NCBI GenBank assembly: GCA_030544215.1
Contig: JARZZO010000003.1
Location: 36,274,379-36,338,378, forward strand
Length of the DNA: 64,000 nt
Direction of reading: 5' to 3'
From: Zantedeschia hybrid cultivar
Taxonomy: Eukaryota; Streptophyta; Magnoliopsida; Alismatales; Araceae
Positions within the stretch are counted from its first letter, which is position 1. The number at the start of each line of letters is the position of its first letter. The position numbers were made by a program, and so were the translations under genes. The notes below the pieces were generated by a model. It saw only the letters and a list, made by a program, of their open reading frames with translations, was not told where the DNA came from and did no database searches. Below, one piece after another: positions 23,073 to 34,779 of this stretch.

Positions 23073-23878
23073 GTATTATTTATTAGAATTGTTCTAATTT
23101 GCATGGAATAATATGAAATTATTAATTTGGAGTGTGTGCATATGTGATATGTGTTTTAATGCTTTTAAATTTGGTTTAATTGTATGATTAAATTAATAAA
23201 ATGAGTTTTCGAAATTCAAATACTAATTTTGATTGGAACCTAGCCTTTTGAAAGCCAAAATTATTTAATTTTGAAAACTCTTTTGTTTAAGCCATGTGAT
23301 GCGCTAATCATGTGTGAAACGTTTAAAACACACCGTGGTTATGGATATACAATTTTAATATTATTCATGTGATGAATGATGTATTTATGTGGATTATGGA
23401 TGAATGATGGGTATTTATTAAATTGTTAATAAATAGAGGTCTGTGTACCTCTCCCTATCTCATACTCCGATGTACTTCTACCTCTCTCTCTCTTGTACTC
23501 TTCATAAGGCCTTCTTTCGATCCACAACTGCAACCAGGAAGGCAAATCGATGGAGATCCTTTGCCTTTAAGTTTGCAATATTATCTGATATAAATGTAAT
23601 GTTAGATTTTGTGTGCGTTACTATTGGCTCTAGTCAAGCCCATTGTGCTATCCATGACCACACTTAACTTGTATGAGATGCATTATTTATATTTGATTGT
23701 GAATCAAAGCAAGTACAGTATTTAGTAAATATATACAATATATTTATATACTATCACCTAGGAGAGACTAAGATAAAAGTTATCTAAATACCCTTGTCTA
23801 AACTCTAAGCTGTAACGTGAGTAGTTAAGAACTTACCGCATAGTCTACCATCGTTATAGTCATAGGATTCGAATAACT

Positions 23879-24199
23879 TTAGGCAGGTTTATTATGTTAT
23901 CACAAGGCCTGTTTAATTGTGATGAGAGACTGTGGCGATGGCATTAGATGCCTATTTGATATGGGTAGAGGAACCATGTAGCTTTGTTGTGCTATCCACA
24001 AGGGCTGCATGAAAATCTATGCTCATCTTGTAACAAAGGTTAACTTAGACCAGAATTAGTGGCTTGTTGTGCTATCCACTAGGCCATTAAATTTCTGGGG
24101 ACCGAAGCTATCATTGGATATTGCAAGAAGTTGCAAGTCCCATGAGATGGGTGCTCTTTGATTGTTTTACAACTTTCTTATGTTATCCACAAGGTTGTG
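23879..24199 (+). repeat. four hairpins with a shared loop, Co3 leader
   Basis: The four are 23879-23916 (TTAGGCAGG/CCTGTTTAA, two G-U), 23975-24011 (CATGTAGC/GCTGCATG, one G-U), 24051-24097 (CAGAATTAGTGGC with a bulged partner strand) and 24168-24199 (6 bp). All enclose variants of TTTGTTGTGCTATCCACAAG. Loop sequence is kept while stems differ and stay complementary, as in Co2 and Co4. Confidence 0.75.
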
Positions 24200-24379
24200 T
24201 TGCAAGTCATTGAGATTCTGATCCCCACTAGGAGACTGTCGGCATCTCCCATTCTGTATATCTAAGGGTTATACAGTCCGTTGAAAATTAGTGGGAGTTA
24301 AAACTTAAACAAAAGACCATATCCTGTTTTATATATAATAATTGAACATTTGCTAAAATAAATTTTATTCATCTCCTAT

Positions 24380-24381
24380 AG
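24380..24381 (+). promoter_or_regulatory. candidate splice acceptor before Co3 gag
   Basis: CATCTCCTATAG|GGAATA-ATG: the AG lies 6 nt before the gag start. Paired with the LTR donor at 21565 it gives an intron of 2817 nt that removes the primer site and whole leader. This is a positional inference, supported by the same arrangement in Co2 and Co4. Confidence 0.55.
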
Positions 24382-24387
24382 GGAATA

Positions 24388-25526
24388 ATGTCGTCGAATA
24401 ACCCACTCCGTGGCATACTTGATGCCCTTTTGACTAGCCGAACTACTTGGTTTGGCTTAGAAACATGAAGAGTGTCTTCAGATCTAAACACATTGTCTAC
24501 GTCCTTGGAGCTGATCCTCTTGCTGAACCGGCATTGGATGCCCTTGAGACAGAGATGATAGCTAACGATAAAAGATCAAAGGACAAAGGCAAAAGAGTAG
24601 CAAACTGCTTCTACTGTAAGCGGAATGGTCACTGGAAGAGGAACTGCAAGGAGTTCCTCAGCGATAAAGCTCATGGAAAGGTAAAGCTGTCTGAAGCTTT
24701 AGATATCTATATGATAGATATCAACTTGTCCGTTAGAGATTCTATATCTTGGGTATTAGATACCGAATGTGCTTCTCATATCTGTTATGATGTGTAAGCT
24801 GAAAAAAGGCGAGGTGAAATTGAGGCTAGGAAACGGCGCAAAAGTTGCGGCGATTGCTGTAGGGAAAACAAACCTTAAGCTTCTATCGGGAGACGTCTTA
24901 TCATTAGAATATTGTTATTATGTTCCTAGCATAATAAAGAACATCATATCAGTATCTTGTTTAGACAAGATAGGATGTAGGTTGTCTATTGAGAATAGAA
25001 GTTATTCGATTTATTATGGTAATAAATCAATAGCTTCGGCATCTTTAGTCAACAGTCTATATCTTTTAGATGTTTCTTATTACAATCTTTACATTGATAA
25101 TGCTCTTAAGAAGAGCAAGAATTGTGTGAACCAAGCCTACATGTGGCAGTGACTTGGACATATTGATGAAAGCAGGCTGCAAAAGTTGCACAAACATGGA
25201 TATTTGAATGCATTCGATTATGAATCGTTTGCGACATATGAGTCCTGGCTTATGGGAAAGATGGCAAACTCTCCATTTACTGGACATGGAGAACGTGCCA
25301 AGGACATTCTGGGATTAATACATTCAAATGTATGTGGTCTCATGTCCACCCAAGCCAAAGGTGGCTTCTCGTACTTCATTACGTTCACCGACGACTTCTT
25401 AAGATTCGGCTGTGTACTTAATGAAGTACAAGTCGGAAGTATTTGAGAAGTTCAAGGAGTTCAAGAATGAGGTAGAGAAGCTGTTAGGGAAGAGTATTAA
25501 AGGTCTTCGATTAGATTGGGGAGGAG
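24388..25526 (+). pseudogene. Co3 gag-pol 5' part, deleted and frameshifted
   Basis: It starts MSSNNPLRGILDA at 24388, then a frameshift before 24447. After ALETEMIANDK the sequence jumps to RSKDKGKRVAN, so about 190 codons of gag are gone compared with Co2 and Co4. The zinc knuckle CFYCKRNGHWKRNC is intact. The protease site is WVLDTECASHIC (Gly of DTG is Glu). The next frame (24769-25152, stop, then to 25446) holds the GAG-pre-integrase segment and the start of integrase (KDILGLIHSNVCGLMS, ITFTDDFLRFG). A 2-base loss near 25410 shifts the frame again. The segment stops at LRLDWGG, in the integrase core, where Co4 is inserted. Confidence 0.87.
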
Positions 25527-25909
25527 TGTTGGGATCGCTGTGTCGGGATCCGACCGAAAACGCAGCGGAATAAAATTAACATCGGGATCGGATCTATCCC
25601 GTTTCGTTGAACAAAACAAGACCGGAGTAAATCGGATTTACCTTGCGCGGATTCGAATCCGCGTTCGTTTTCCGGTTCCGTCAGAACGATGCCGCAAGTC
25701 GCGCAGATGCCCGACCTCTAGCGGTATCCACGCGGTTCTCCTCGCGATGGATCGTCCTCGCTTCCTCGCTCGCTGCGGCGTTCGTAGAACCCGTCTAGCT
25801 ACGCGTAATTCGCCGCGAAATGCGGATTCGGAATCTCCCATCGGACGGAAGGTAAAGCAGTCGGGAATTGAAGCGGAGCCTCTAAATGGCCGCCTCGTGT
25901 CGCACGCCC

Positions 25910-25945
<36 letters not shown>

Positions 25946-27121
25946 ACGACGGCTAGGTCAGAGTTGCTGGCCCCCGACGTAGAATCCGTTCTTTTATAAT
26001 AAGTCTGTTTGCGGTTTTTCATAAAAACCCAGACTTATCCGAAATCCTATCGAATTATCCATCGACTTGAAAACCATTTGCGTGTGACCCTCTAGGCTCA
26101 AATACCAGTCTAGTTAATAGCCCATTAAGTCCAGTAATCTTTTACTGACCCACTGAATTAATTAATATCCTTATATTCAATTAATTAGCCGAATTTAATG
26201 TCCCACAATAAATTCGGACGGACTTCCGATCACGTTGGATGCCAAGCAACATCGCGTGATCCTAGATGGCACCGGGGTTATCGTAACCCTCTATTGGAAC
26301 CTTTCTGTCATCGGTTAGCGCGCGGATATAATCCTTCATCCGTGCAATGTTCTCGAATCGACCTAGGGCATGGTTTACTGTTAAACCCTATTCGGTCGAT
26401 TCACTTGAATCAGATGCCGCTAATCTGAATCCGATAACTCCTTATCGAATACAGAGTCCGCCCTGGCCAGGGACTTTAAGCGCATCATTCCCGGAACATT
26501 CTCTCTCAAACTACCGAGAGCGAATGATCCCGTATTGAACACACAATTACCTTCGAGGGCATTTCCCTGAACCCGATCGCTTGACTTATTGATAACCCAT
26601 GGTTAGGGATTCGTTAGTCAAGGTCAAAGTTCAGAAACCTACCAACAAGATATCTTTGGCGTCTCAAGTCCAAGGATCATCCACGCAACCGTGACAAATG
26701 AATCGAGCTGGTTAACAGTGAGGTGATTACCATCCAGCGATTCATAGTCGGATAAGTTCAGTGAACTCATTCACCAATGAGCACCTACAGGTCCAGCATA
26801 GTGTCTCCACACAAGTGACTTATGGGATCAGTCACCCTCATCATATGAGCTGAAGTAACCTATACTAGTCTATCCAGATGTTCGATGTCCTATCTCAAAC
26901 ATCCTATGACTAGGAACAACTAAGAACATGTGTTTATAAGTCTTCGGTCCCGTAATTATGGTCTCATCATAATCCAAAGACTATTGCACATGTTCATGGA
27001 CTTCATCGTGATACGATAACCATAGATCGAATTAATTACATACAATGAATTATTGCCATTTTTTAATAATCTGAATTAGTACATAGTATCGGATTGGCTT
27101 TGAGACCATCTAATACTAACA
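25527..27121 (-). repeat. 3' LTR of Co4
   Basis: This 1595-bp LTR reads, in element sense, TGTTAG to CCCAACA. A GA microsatellite (about 25914-25941) is shorter than that of the partner LTR (33847-33895). Several differences from the partner are CG to TG or CA, as in the first 40 bp, which fits loss of methylated CpG. No gene lies here. Confidence 0.9.
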
Positions 27122-27132
27122 ATCTTCCACTT
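27122..27132 (-). promoter_or_regulatory. Co4 polypurine tract
   Basis: On the minus strand AAGTGGAAGAT precedes the 3' LTR start TGTTAG. It differs from the AAGTGGGAGA tract of Co1 and Co2 by one substitution. Confidence 0.75.
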
Positions 27133-27135
27133 AGA

Positions 27136-30100
27136 CTAAAGCCAATCAGTTTTATATAAAATACCCATATTCTCTAAGTGACGCTCAAAAATATTTTGAG
27201 ACAAAGGCTTTGTAAGTGGATCTGCTATGTTGTCGGCTGAAGGAACTCTTTCCACCACGACATCTCCTCGAGTTATAATCTCTCTGATCAGATGAAAGCG
27301 CCGCAGAATGTGTTTTGACTTCTGAAGAGACCTCCACTTTTTCGCTTGAGCAATCGCCCCATTGTTGTCATACAGCAGTGGGACGGGACCAAATATGCTT
27401 TCCACCACACCAAGATCGCCGATGAATTTTTTCATCCATACAGCTTCCTTGGCGGCTTCAGCAGCAGCAATATACTCGGCTTCCGTTGTCGAATCAGCAG
27501 TGGTTTCCTGCTTGGAACTTTTCCAGCTCACTGCTCCCCCGTTGAGTGTGAAAACAAAACCTGATGTTGGCTTGCTATCGTCAGGATCAAACTGAAAACT
27601 CGAGTCAGTGTATCCTTACAGCTTTAAGTCTCCTCCTCCATAGACTAGAAATAGATCCTTAGTCCTTCTCAAGTACTTAAAGATGCATTTCACAGCCTTC
27701 CAGTGTTCATCACCTGGATCTGCCTGATGTCTGCTCGTAACACTTAGAGCATATGCTACATCAGGTCTGGTACATAGCATGGCATACATGATAGACCCTA
27801 TGGCAGAAGCATAGGGAACTTTATCCATCACAACCCTCTCTTCTGGTGTCTTGGGAGACTGACCTTTAGAGAGTGAAATTCCATGTCTCATCGGTATGAG
27901 ACCTCTCTTGGAATTTTTCATGCCAAACCTTTTGACAATGGTTTCTATTTACATGGATTGAGTTAAAGCTAGTATCTTCTTTGATCTATCTCTATAGATC
28001 CGTATTCCTAATACGTAAGATGCTTCTCCCAAATCCTTCATGAAGAAGTTCTTTGACAGTCATATCTTTACTGATGACATCATTCCTACATCATTCCCAA
28101 TGAGTAGGATGTCGTCAACGTAAAGAACTAGAAATGTGATTGCGCTCCCACTATTTTTCTTGTATACACAGGGCTCATCTTCATTCTTAATGAAGCCATA
28201 AGATTTGATTGCCTCATCAAATCTTATGTTCCAGCTTTGGGATGCTTGCTTCAGTCCATAAATGGACCACTGCAACTTGCATACCATGTATGGAGATTCT
28301 TTGGATGTGAATCCTTCTGGTTGTATCATATACACCTCCTCCTCGAGGTTTCCATTGAGGAAGGCAGTCTTCACATCCATTTGCCAGATTTCATAATCAT
28401 GGTAGGCAGCAATGGCGAGAAGAATTCTGATGGACTTAATCATAGCAATGGGTGAAAAGGTTTCATCATAGTCAACACCTTGTCTTTGACGATAGCCTTT
28501 CGCCACTAATCTTGCTTTATAAGTCTCATTACGTTCATCTGCACTGATCTTTCTTTTAAAGATCCATTTGCAGTCGATAGGTACTATACCATCGGGCAAA
28601 TCTACCAAGTTCCAAACTTGGTTGATGTACATGGACTGTATTTCAGAATTCATGGCTTCCCGCCATTTCCTGGCCTCTGGAATTTCAATGGCCCCCTGGT
28701 AAGTCTTAGGATCATCATCCTCATTATAGAGTATCCTTGAACCATCCAAATTAATATGTCCCACATATCTTTCTAGTGGTTTAGGTACTCTTTCAGACCT
28801 ACGAGGTTCCTGTGTATCATTTTGAACAGGTTCAGAAACTGACGGTTCATCTGATGAACCATTACCAGTTTGTGGGTCTGGAATTTCTTCCAGAATCACT
28901 TTAATCCCACTGTCCTTTTGGAGAATATAATCTTCTTCTAAAAAGACAGCTCTCCTGGCCATAAACACCTTTTGTTCGCCAGGATGATAAAAGTAATATC
29001 CATAAGTTTCCTTTGGATATCCCACAAATCTGCATTTGTCAGTTCTGGATTCCAACTTATCTGCGTCATGTCTTTTAACATGAGCAGGACATCCCCAGAC
29101 TTTAACATGTTTAAGGTCTGGTTTTCTTCCATTCCATATCTCATATGGAGTGGTTTCAACAGATTTGCTGGGTACCTTGTTCAAGATATACATAGCCGAG
29201 CTAAGTGCATATCCCCATAAGGACACTGGTAATTTGGACATACTCATCATAGATCGCACCATTCTCATTAATGTGCGATTTCTCCTTTCTGATACACCAT
29301 TCATCTGAGGTGTATAAGGAGGTGTAAGCTAGGAAATGATACTATTATCCTTTAAGTATTTAATGAACTCTATACTCAAGTATTCACCACCCCGATCGGA
29401 TCGGATGGTTTTTATACTCTTTCCTGTTTGTTTTTCTACTTCATTCTTAAATTCTCTGAATTTCTCAAAGGCTTCGGATTTATACTTCAATAAGTATATA
29501 TATCCAAATCTTGAGTAATCATCAGTGAATGTAATGAAGTATGAGAAACCACCAATGGCTTGGGTTGACATAATACCACATACATCTGAATGTATGAGTT
29601 CTAATATGTCTTTGGCTCGTTCTCCAGTTCCACTAAATGGAGACTTAGCCATTTTACCTATTAAACATGACTCACAGGTTGCATATGATTCATAATCAAA
29701 TGGATCTAAATATCCATCTTTATGCATTCTTTGGAGTCTGTTTTCACCAATGTGTCCAACCCTACAATGCTACAAGTAGGCTTTGTTCATTTCATACTTA
29801 CTTATTTTAATTGAAGAACCGATGTGTAAATTATCATGAGACACATTTAATAGATACAAACCATTGGACAAAATAGCAGAAGCTATTAGTTTATTTCCGA
29901 AATAAATTAAACAACTATTGTTCCCAAAGTTTAAATTGTATCCAATTCTATCTAAGCATGAAATATAAATGATGTTCCTTATTATGCTAGCTACATAATA
30001 ACATTCATCTAATAAAAATGTGTCTCCAGATGGTAGCTTGAGTTTCACTGTCCCCATAGCGATCGCCGCAACTCTTGCGCCATTACCTAGCCTCAGCTCC

Positions 30101-31068
30101 ACCTCGCCGGTCCTTAGCTTATGCCTTCTTGTCAGTGCCTGCACAGAATTGCAGATATGAGATACACATCCAATATCTAATACCCATGATGTACAATCTC
30201 TTATTAACAAGTTTACATCTATCATATAGATACCTGAAGCGTCCTGCTGCTTCACAGTTCCTTGAGCCTTGTCCTTGAGGTATTCTTTGCAATTCCTCTT
30301 CCAATGGCCTTTTTGGTGACAGTAAAAGCAATCACTTTTCTCAGCATTTTTACCTTTGTCTTTCTTGACAACCTTTGCCTTTCTCTGAACCTTATTCTTA
30401 TTCTTTCGAAAAGCTTGGACTGCAAGTCCTTTTCTGTTAGTCTTACCAACCATGAGGACTTGGGGTTTATCCTTCACAAGGTTCCCTTCAGCAGTCTTTA
30501 ACATGTTCAGTAGTTCAGCTAAGGTGGCCTAGATCTTGTTCATGTTAAAATTAACGATGAACTGAGCATATGATAGTGGAAGTGAAGACAACACGAGGTA
30601 TGTGTGCATCTCCTTGGGAAGTGTAATCCCAAGAGCATCCAGCCGCTCCACCCACTCAATCATCTTCAGCACGTGATTCTGTACTGAAGTTCCCTCTGCC
30701 ATCTGAGCCTTGAACAGATTCTTCGATATCTCATATCGTTCGATTATGCTCTGCTCACCAAATAGCTCCTTTAAATGGAGCATGATGGATCTAGCATCCA
30801 TCTCTTCATGTTGCCTCTGCAACTCATTGCTCATAGAGGCTAACATGTAGCATTAGGCCATGGTGGAATCTTCCTTCCATTTTTCATACGCTATCATTTC
30901 CTCCTATAGGGCATCTAGTGCTGGTTCAGCAGGAGGTTCATTATCCAAGATGTAGGCAATTTGCTCAGACCTGAGGACAATCTTCAGGTTCCTGAGCCAG
31001 TCTGAGTAATTGGTGCCTGTCAAACGGTTGGCATCAAGTATGCCTCGCAACGGGTTATAGTGCGACAT
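27136..31068 (-). pseudogene. Co4 gag-pol polyprotein, full length with eight stops
   Basis: The ATG at 31068 (MSHYNPLRGILDANRLTGTN) to the GDWL-like end (TDWL) at 27136 is exactly 1311 codons in one frame with no frameshift. Approximate codons: gag 1-230, zinc knuckle CFYCHQKGHWKRNC near 245-258, protease WVLDIGCVSHIC near 295 (Thr to Ile), integrase HHCC near 433-468 and core HSDVCG, RSDRGGEY, NGVSERRNRT near 493-595, RT with YVDD near 985, RNase H TDSSFQ to YDNNGAIAQ near 1156-1240. Stops are at 30904, 30853, 30529, 29770, 29329, 28060, 27949 and 27616 (leftmost base of each). Several are Trp or Gln codons changed by one C-to-T or G-to-A step. It is the most complete copia protein record in the window. 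Confidence 0.94.
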
Positions 31069-31074
31069 TCTAGC

Positions 31075-31076
31075 CT
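31075..31076 (-). promoter_or_regulatory. candidate splice acceptor before Co4 gag
   Basis: The minus strand reads GATTATCTCGTGTAG|GCTAGA-ATG. The donor-like CAAG|GTAAAT in the 5' LTR (GT at 33575-33574) would give a 2501-nt intron. The 6-nt spacing to ATG equals that of Co2 and Co3. Confidence 0.55.
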
Positions 31077-31251
31077 ACACGAGATAATCAAATGATAATA
31101 AACAGATATTCAGATTAACTAAAACAAGATATGGTCTTTTATTATCTAGTTTTACTCCCACTAATTTTCGACGGACTGTATAACCTTTTGATATATAGAA
31201 CGGGAGACGGCGACTGTCTCCTAGTGGGGATCAAAATCTCCAAGCATCACA

Positions 31252-31569
31252 GTATGACCTTGGGTAAATACGTAGTATCATACCGCTATCACAGAGCAAT
31301 TATCTCATGATAATTGCAACTCCTTGCAATATCCGATCATATTTCGGCTCTCAGGTTATTAATGGTCCCGGGTAAACACAGTAGACCATTATCTCCGGTC
31401 TAAGCTTTGCTATCAATACATGACAGAGTAAAGTAGAAATATAGTTCCCGGGTAAACATGTGGAAAACTATATCGTTCCTCTATTCTTATCCAGAGGCAT
31501 CTAATGCCATGATCAATAGTCCTCTCATCAGTTAATGGCAAACCTCGGGTAAACACATAGTATCTGCCA
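31252..31569 (-). repeat. four hairpins with a shared loop, Co4 leader
   Basis: The four are 31252-31283 (GTATGA/TCATAC), 31360-31391 (TAATGGTC/GACCATTA), 31439-31473 (ATATAGTT/AACTATAT) and 31536-31569 (TGGCA/TGCCA). In element sense the loop is close to TACTATGTGTTTACCCGAGG. The loop aligns loosely with that of Co2 and Co3 (shared TGTG, CC and AGG positions), while stems are specific to each hairpin. Confidence 0.75.
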
Positions 31570-33447
31570 CCACTGAATTAAGTTCTATTAATCATATTGA
31601 TGAAGAGCCACGCAGTGCATTCTCAATGACTCGCGCTCCGGCTTAGAATTTGTAACGAAGGTTTTACTTATTTAGTTTGGTCTCATCCTAGGTGATAGTA
31701 TTAAATATATCGAATATATATTATAAATACTAATAACCTAGCAAATATCAAGCACACACATCATATACATGTCATTAGTGTGGTCATGGACAGCACTGTG
31801 GTTTGACTTGAGCTAGACAGTCAAACTCACACCCATACATAATATAACAACTTATATCATGAGTCTGCAAACCCATGGATTCAATGAACTCCTTCATTTT
31901 CATCTAGTCGGCAGTTGTGGATCATCCTCGCTCCGCGCACAGCCGCCTCGATCAAATTACATCATAATTCTCAATTACATGATAATTTAAATGAGGAAGT
32001 TTTATGACAATTACATCAAGGAGGAAGGTAGAAGTACAATGGAATATGAGAGAGAGAGGTTCGCAGACCTCTATTTATTAATAAACAATAAACCACACAA
32101 TCACATTCCACATCCACAATTAATGCTCGTCCATGACCACCATGTGTTTTAGTTAAACAAACCACACATGAATTGCACATCAAATAGCTAAATAAAATTT
32201 TCGAAAATAATAATAATTTCAGGTTTCATAAAACCAGGGACCAAACAAAATTTTGTAGAATTTAGAATTTTTCGAAAATCAATTTATGCATGCTTAACTT
32301 AAATCTAATTTAAACAAGTATGATAACACATCATATGCATTAAAATTCCAAAATTTAAATATCTAGAATATTCCATGCAAATATGACAAGATTAATCTAA
32401 CTATTAGATTAATAAAGTCATTGAACAACTAGATTAATCATTATCTTATTAAAATCAAACATTTAGATTATCTAGTTATAAATAATCATCAATTCAACAT
32501 TTAAATTAATAATTAATTATAACTATAAACTTCAATTAAGATAATGATGTTAATCAATTGCAATGGGTCTCAAAAGGTTAAATTGAATAAAAAATTTAAT
32601 TTCAAAACAATTTTGAAAATATAAAGTTTTAAAACAATTTAAACTAATTAAACAGGTTTTAAAAAACACCTAGGTGGCTTAGCCCACCCCTGGCCGAACC
32701 AGGGCTCAGCCCAGCTGTGCCATGGGCTCGGACCAAGGGCCCCAGGGCTCGAACCAGCCCACCCTGGCCGAACTAGGGCTCAGCCCAGCTGAGCCATGGG
32801 CTCGAACCAGGGCCCCCCCCCAGGCTTGTACCAGGGCGAGGCAGGCGGTTCAACCCGGTTCGACCCCCGGCCGGCCCGGTTCGGCCGCACGGGCCCGAGC
32901 CCTTCTCCCCCAATTCTGGCGCACCTGGTTGCAGGAAACCGGGGGGGGAAGGGGGGGAGGCGGCGACCGGCGACCGCCCCGGCGCCGGGAGGGCACCGGA
33001 CCGCCGCCGGTCACCTCGCCGGCGCCGGACGGCGCCTGTGGTGCCTTCCAACCCCAAAAGGGGTGCCCGGAACCCCCAAAAAAGCTCTGTCAAACCTAGG
33101 TGCCGGGAAGCACTATTCCGGCCGGTCATCGCCAGTAACCCCCCGCCGGAGCCGAAGATGATGTTGGTAGTGATCTGTGGGATCATTTGGTCATACCAAA
33201 AATCCTTCCCAGCAGATTCGCATCACATGTGATTATCCAAACATCACCCCCACAAACTTTGTTCTTCGTCCCACGAAGAACACGAGAGACCAAAAAAATA
33301 ACGATTTTTGCAGAAATAAAATTAATCTAATTAATTTTATCCATCTCATGAATATTATTTCTCCAACAAAATCGTAAAATATGCATGGAATATAACTAGA
33401 AAATTAAATTTCGGAATCCGAAACGGCGAAGAACACAGTGATAACTT

Positions 33448-33460
33448 GGCTCTGATACCA
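33448..33460 (-). promoter_or_regulatory. Co4 primer binding site
   Basis: TGGTATCAGAGCC on the minus strand lies one base from the 5' LTR at 33462. Confidence 0.93.
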
Positions 33461-33461
33461 C

Positions 33462-33843
33462 TGTTGGGATCGTTGTGTCGGGATCCGACTGAAAACACAG
33501 CGGAATAAATTAACTTCGGGATCGGATCCATCACGTTTCGTTGAACAAAACAAGACCGGAGTAAAGCGGATTTACCTTGCGCGGATTCGAATCCGCGTTC
33601 GTTTTCCGGTTCCGTCGGAGCCATGCCGCAAGTAACGCAGATGCCCGACCTCTAGCGGTATCCACGCGGTTCTCCTCGCGATGGATCGTCCTCGCTTCCT
33701 CGCTCGCTGCGGCGTTCGTAGATCCCATTTGGCTGCGCGTAATTCGCCGCGACATGCGGATTCGGAATCTCTTGTCGGACGGAAGGTGAAGCAGTCGGGA
33801 ATCGAAGCGGAGCCTCCAGATGGCCGCCTCGTGTTGCACGCCC

Positions 33844-33899
<56 letters not shown>

Positions 33900-34770
33900 T
33901 GGCTAGGTCAGAGTTGCTGGCTCTCGACGTAGAATCCGTTCTTTTATAATAAGTCTGTTTGCGATTTTTTATAGAAACCCAGACTTATCCGAAATCCTGT
34001 CGGATTATCCATCGACTTGAAAACCATTAGCGTGTGACCCTCTAGGCCCAAATACCAGTCTAGTTAATAGCCCATTAAGTCCAGTAACCCTTTACTGACC
34101 CACTGAATTAATTAATATCCTTATATTCAATTAATCAGCCGAATTTAATGTCCCACAATAAATTCGGACGGACTTCCGATCACGTTGGATGCCAAGCAAC
34201 ATCGCGTGATCCTAGATGGCACTGGGGTTATCGTAACCCTCTATTGGAACCTTTCTGTCATCGGTTAGCACGCGGATATAATCCTTCATATGTGCAATGT
34301 TCCCAAATCGACCAAGGGCATGGTTTACTGTTAAACCCTATTCGGTCGATTCACTTGAATCAGATGCCGCTAATCTGAATCCGATAACTCCTTATCGAAT
34401 ACAAAGTCCACCCTGGCCAGGGACTTTAAGTGCATCATTCCTGGAACATTCTCTCTCAAACTACCAAGAGCGGATGATCCCGTATTGAACACACAATTAC
34501 CTTCGAGGGCATTTCCCTGAACCCGTTCGCTTGACTTATTGATAACCCATGGTTAGGGATTCGTTAGTCAAAGTCAAAGTTCAGAAACCTACCAACAAGA
34601 TATATTTGGCGTCTCAAGTCCAAGGATCATCCACGTAACCGTGACAAAAGAATCGAGCTGGTTAACAGTGAGGTGATTACCATCCAGCGATTCATAGTCG
34701 GATAAGTTCAGTGAACTCATTCACCAATGAGCACCTACAGGTCCAGCATAGTGTCTCCACACAAGTGACT
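33462..34770 (-). repeat. 5' LTR of Co4, truncated
   Basis: It matches 25527-26820 of the partner LTR. The last ~300 bp (element-sense start) are missing, and Gy2 sequence begins at 34771. The palindrome lies at 33580-33597. A (GA)n run occupies 33847-33895. The promoter-like TATAAAAG lies near 33941-33950 on the minus strand. Confidence 0.9.
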
Positions 34771-34779
34771 CATTAACAA

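Larger units (their letters stand above)
21697..24387 (+). other. Co3 untranslated leader, 2.7 kb
   Basis: The order is a poly-T run (about 21832-21851), a 9-bp perfect hairpin with GGG loop (21862-21882), a GC-rich block (about 22080-22410), an AT-rich triloop hairpin array (22492-23072), a mixed stretch, then four conserved-loop hairpins (23879-24199). It ends CTCCTATAG, six bases before the gag ATG at 24388. No convincing reading frame is present. It corresponds part by part to the leaders of Co2 and Co4. Confidence 0.8.
31069..33447 (-). other. Co4 untranslated leader, 2.4 kb
   Basis: In element sense (right to left) come the 9-bp hairpin at 33261-33281, a GC-rich block at about 32680-33160, AT-rich sequence with triloop hairpins (clear ones at 32600-32618 and 32391-32413), then four conserved-loop hairpins at 31252-31569. 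GTGTAG ends six bases before the ATG. Overlapping open frames in the GC-rich block (32722-33186, both strands) show no domain and are not called. Confidence 0.8.
25527..34770 (-). mobile_element. Ty1/copia element in Co3 integrase, one end lost (Co4)
   Basis: This is a minus-strand copia: 3' LTR 25527-27121, gag-pol 27136-31068, leader, primer site at 33448-33460, and 5' LTR from 33462. The 5' LTR stops at 34770, about 300 bp short of its partner, and Gy2 internal sequence follows. Because the outer end is missing, the target duplication (AGGAG at 25522-25526 on the left) has no visible partner. Confidence 0.9.

Noticed and set aside
32722..33186. GC-rich open frames of 120-137 codons
   Set aside because: Same GC-rich leader block in Co4; composition alone explains them.
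34771..34775. Left end of Gy2 as a true element end
   Set aside because: There is no TG terminus, LTR or duplication; sequence starts in mid-gag, so it is a deletion junction.
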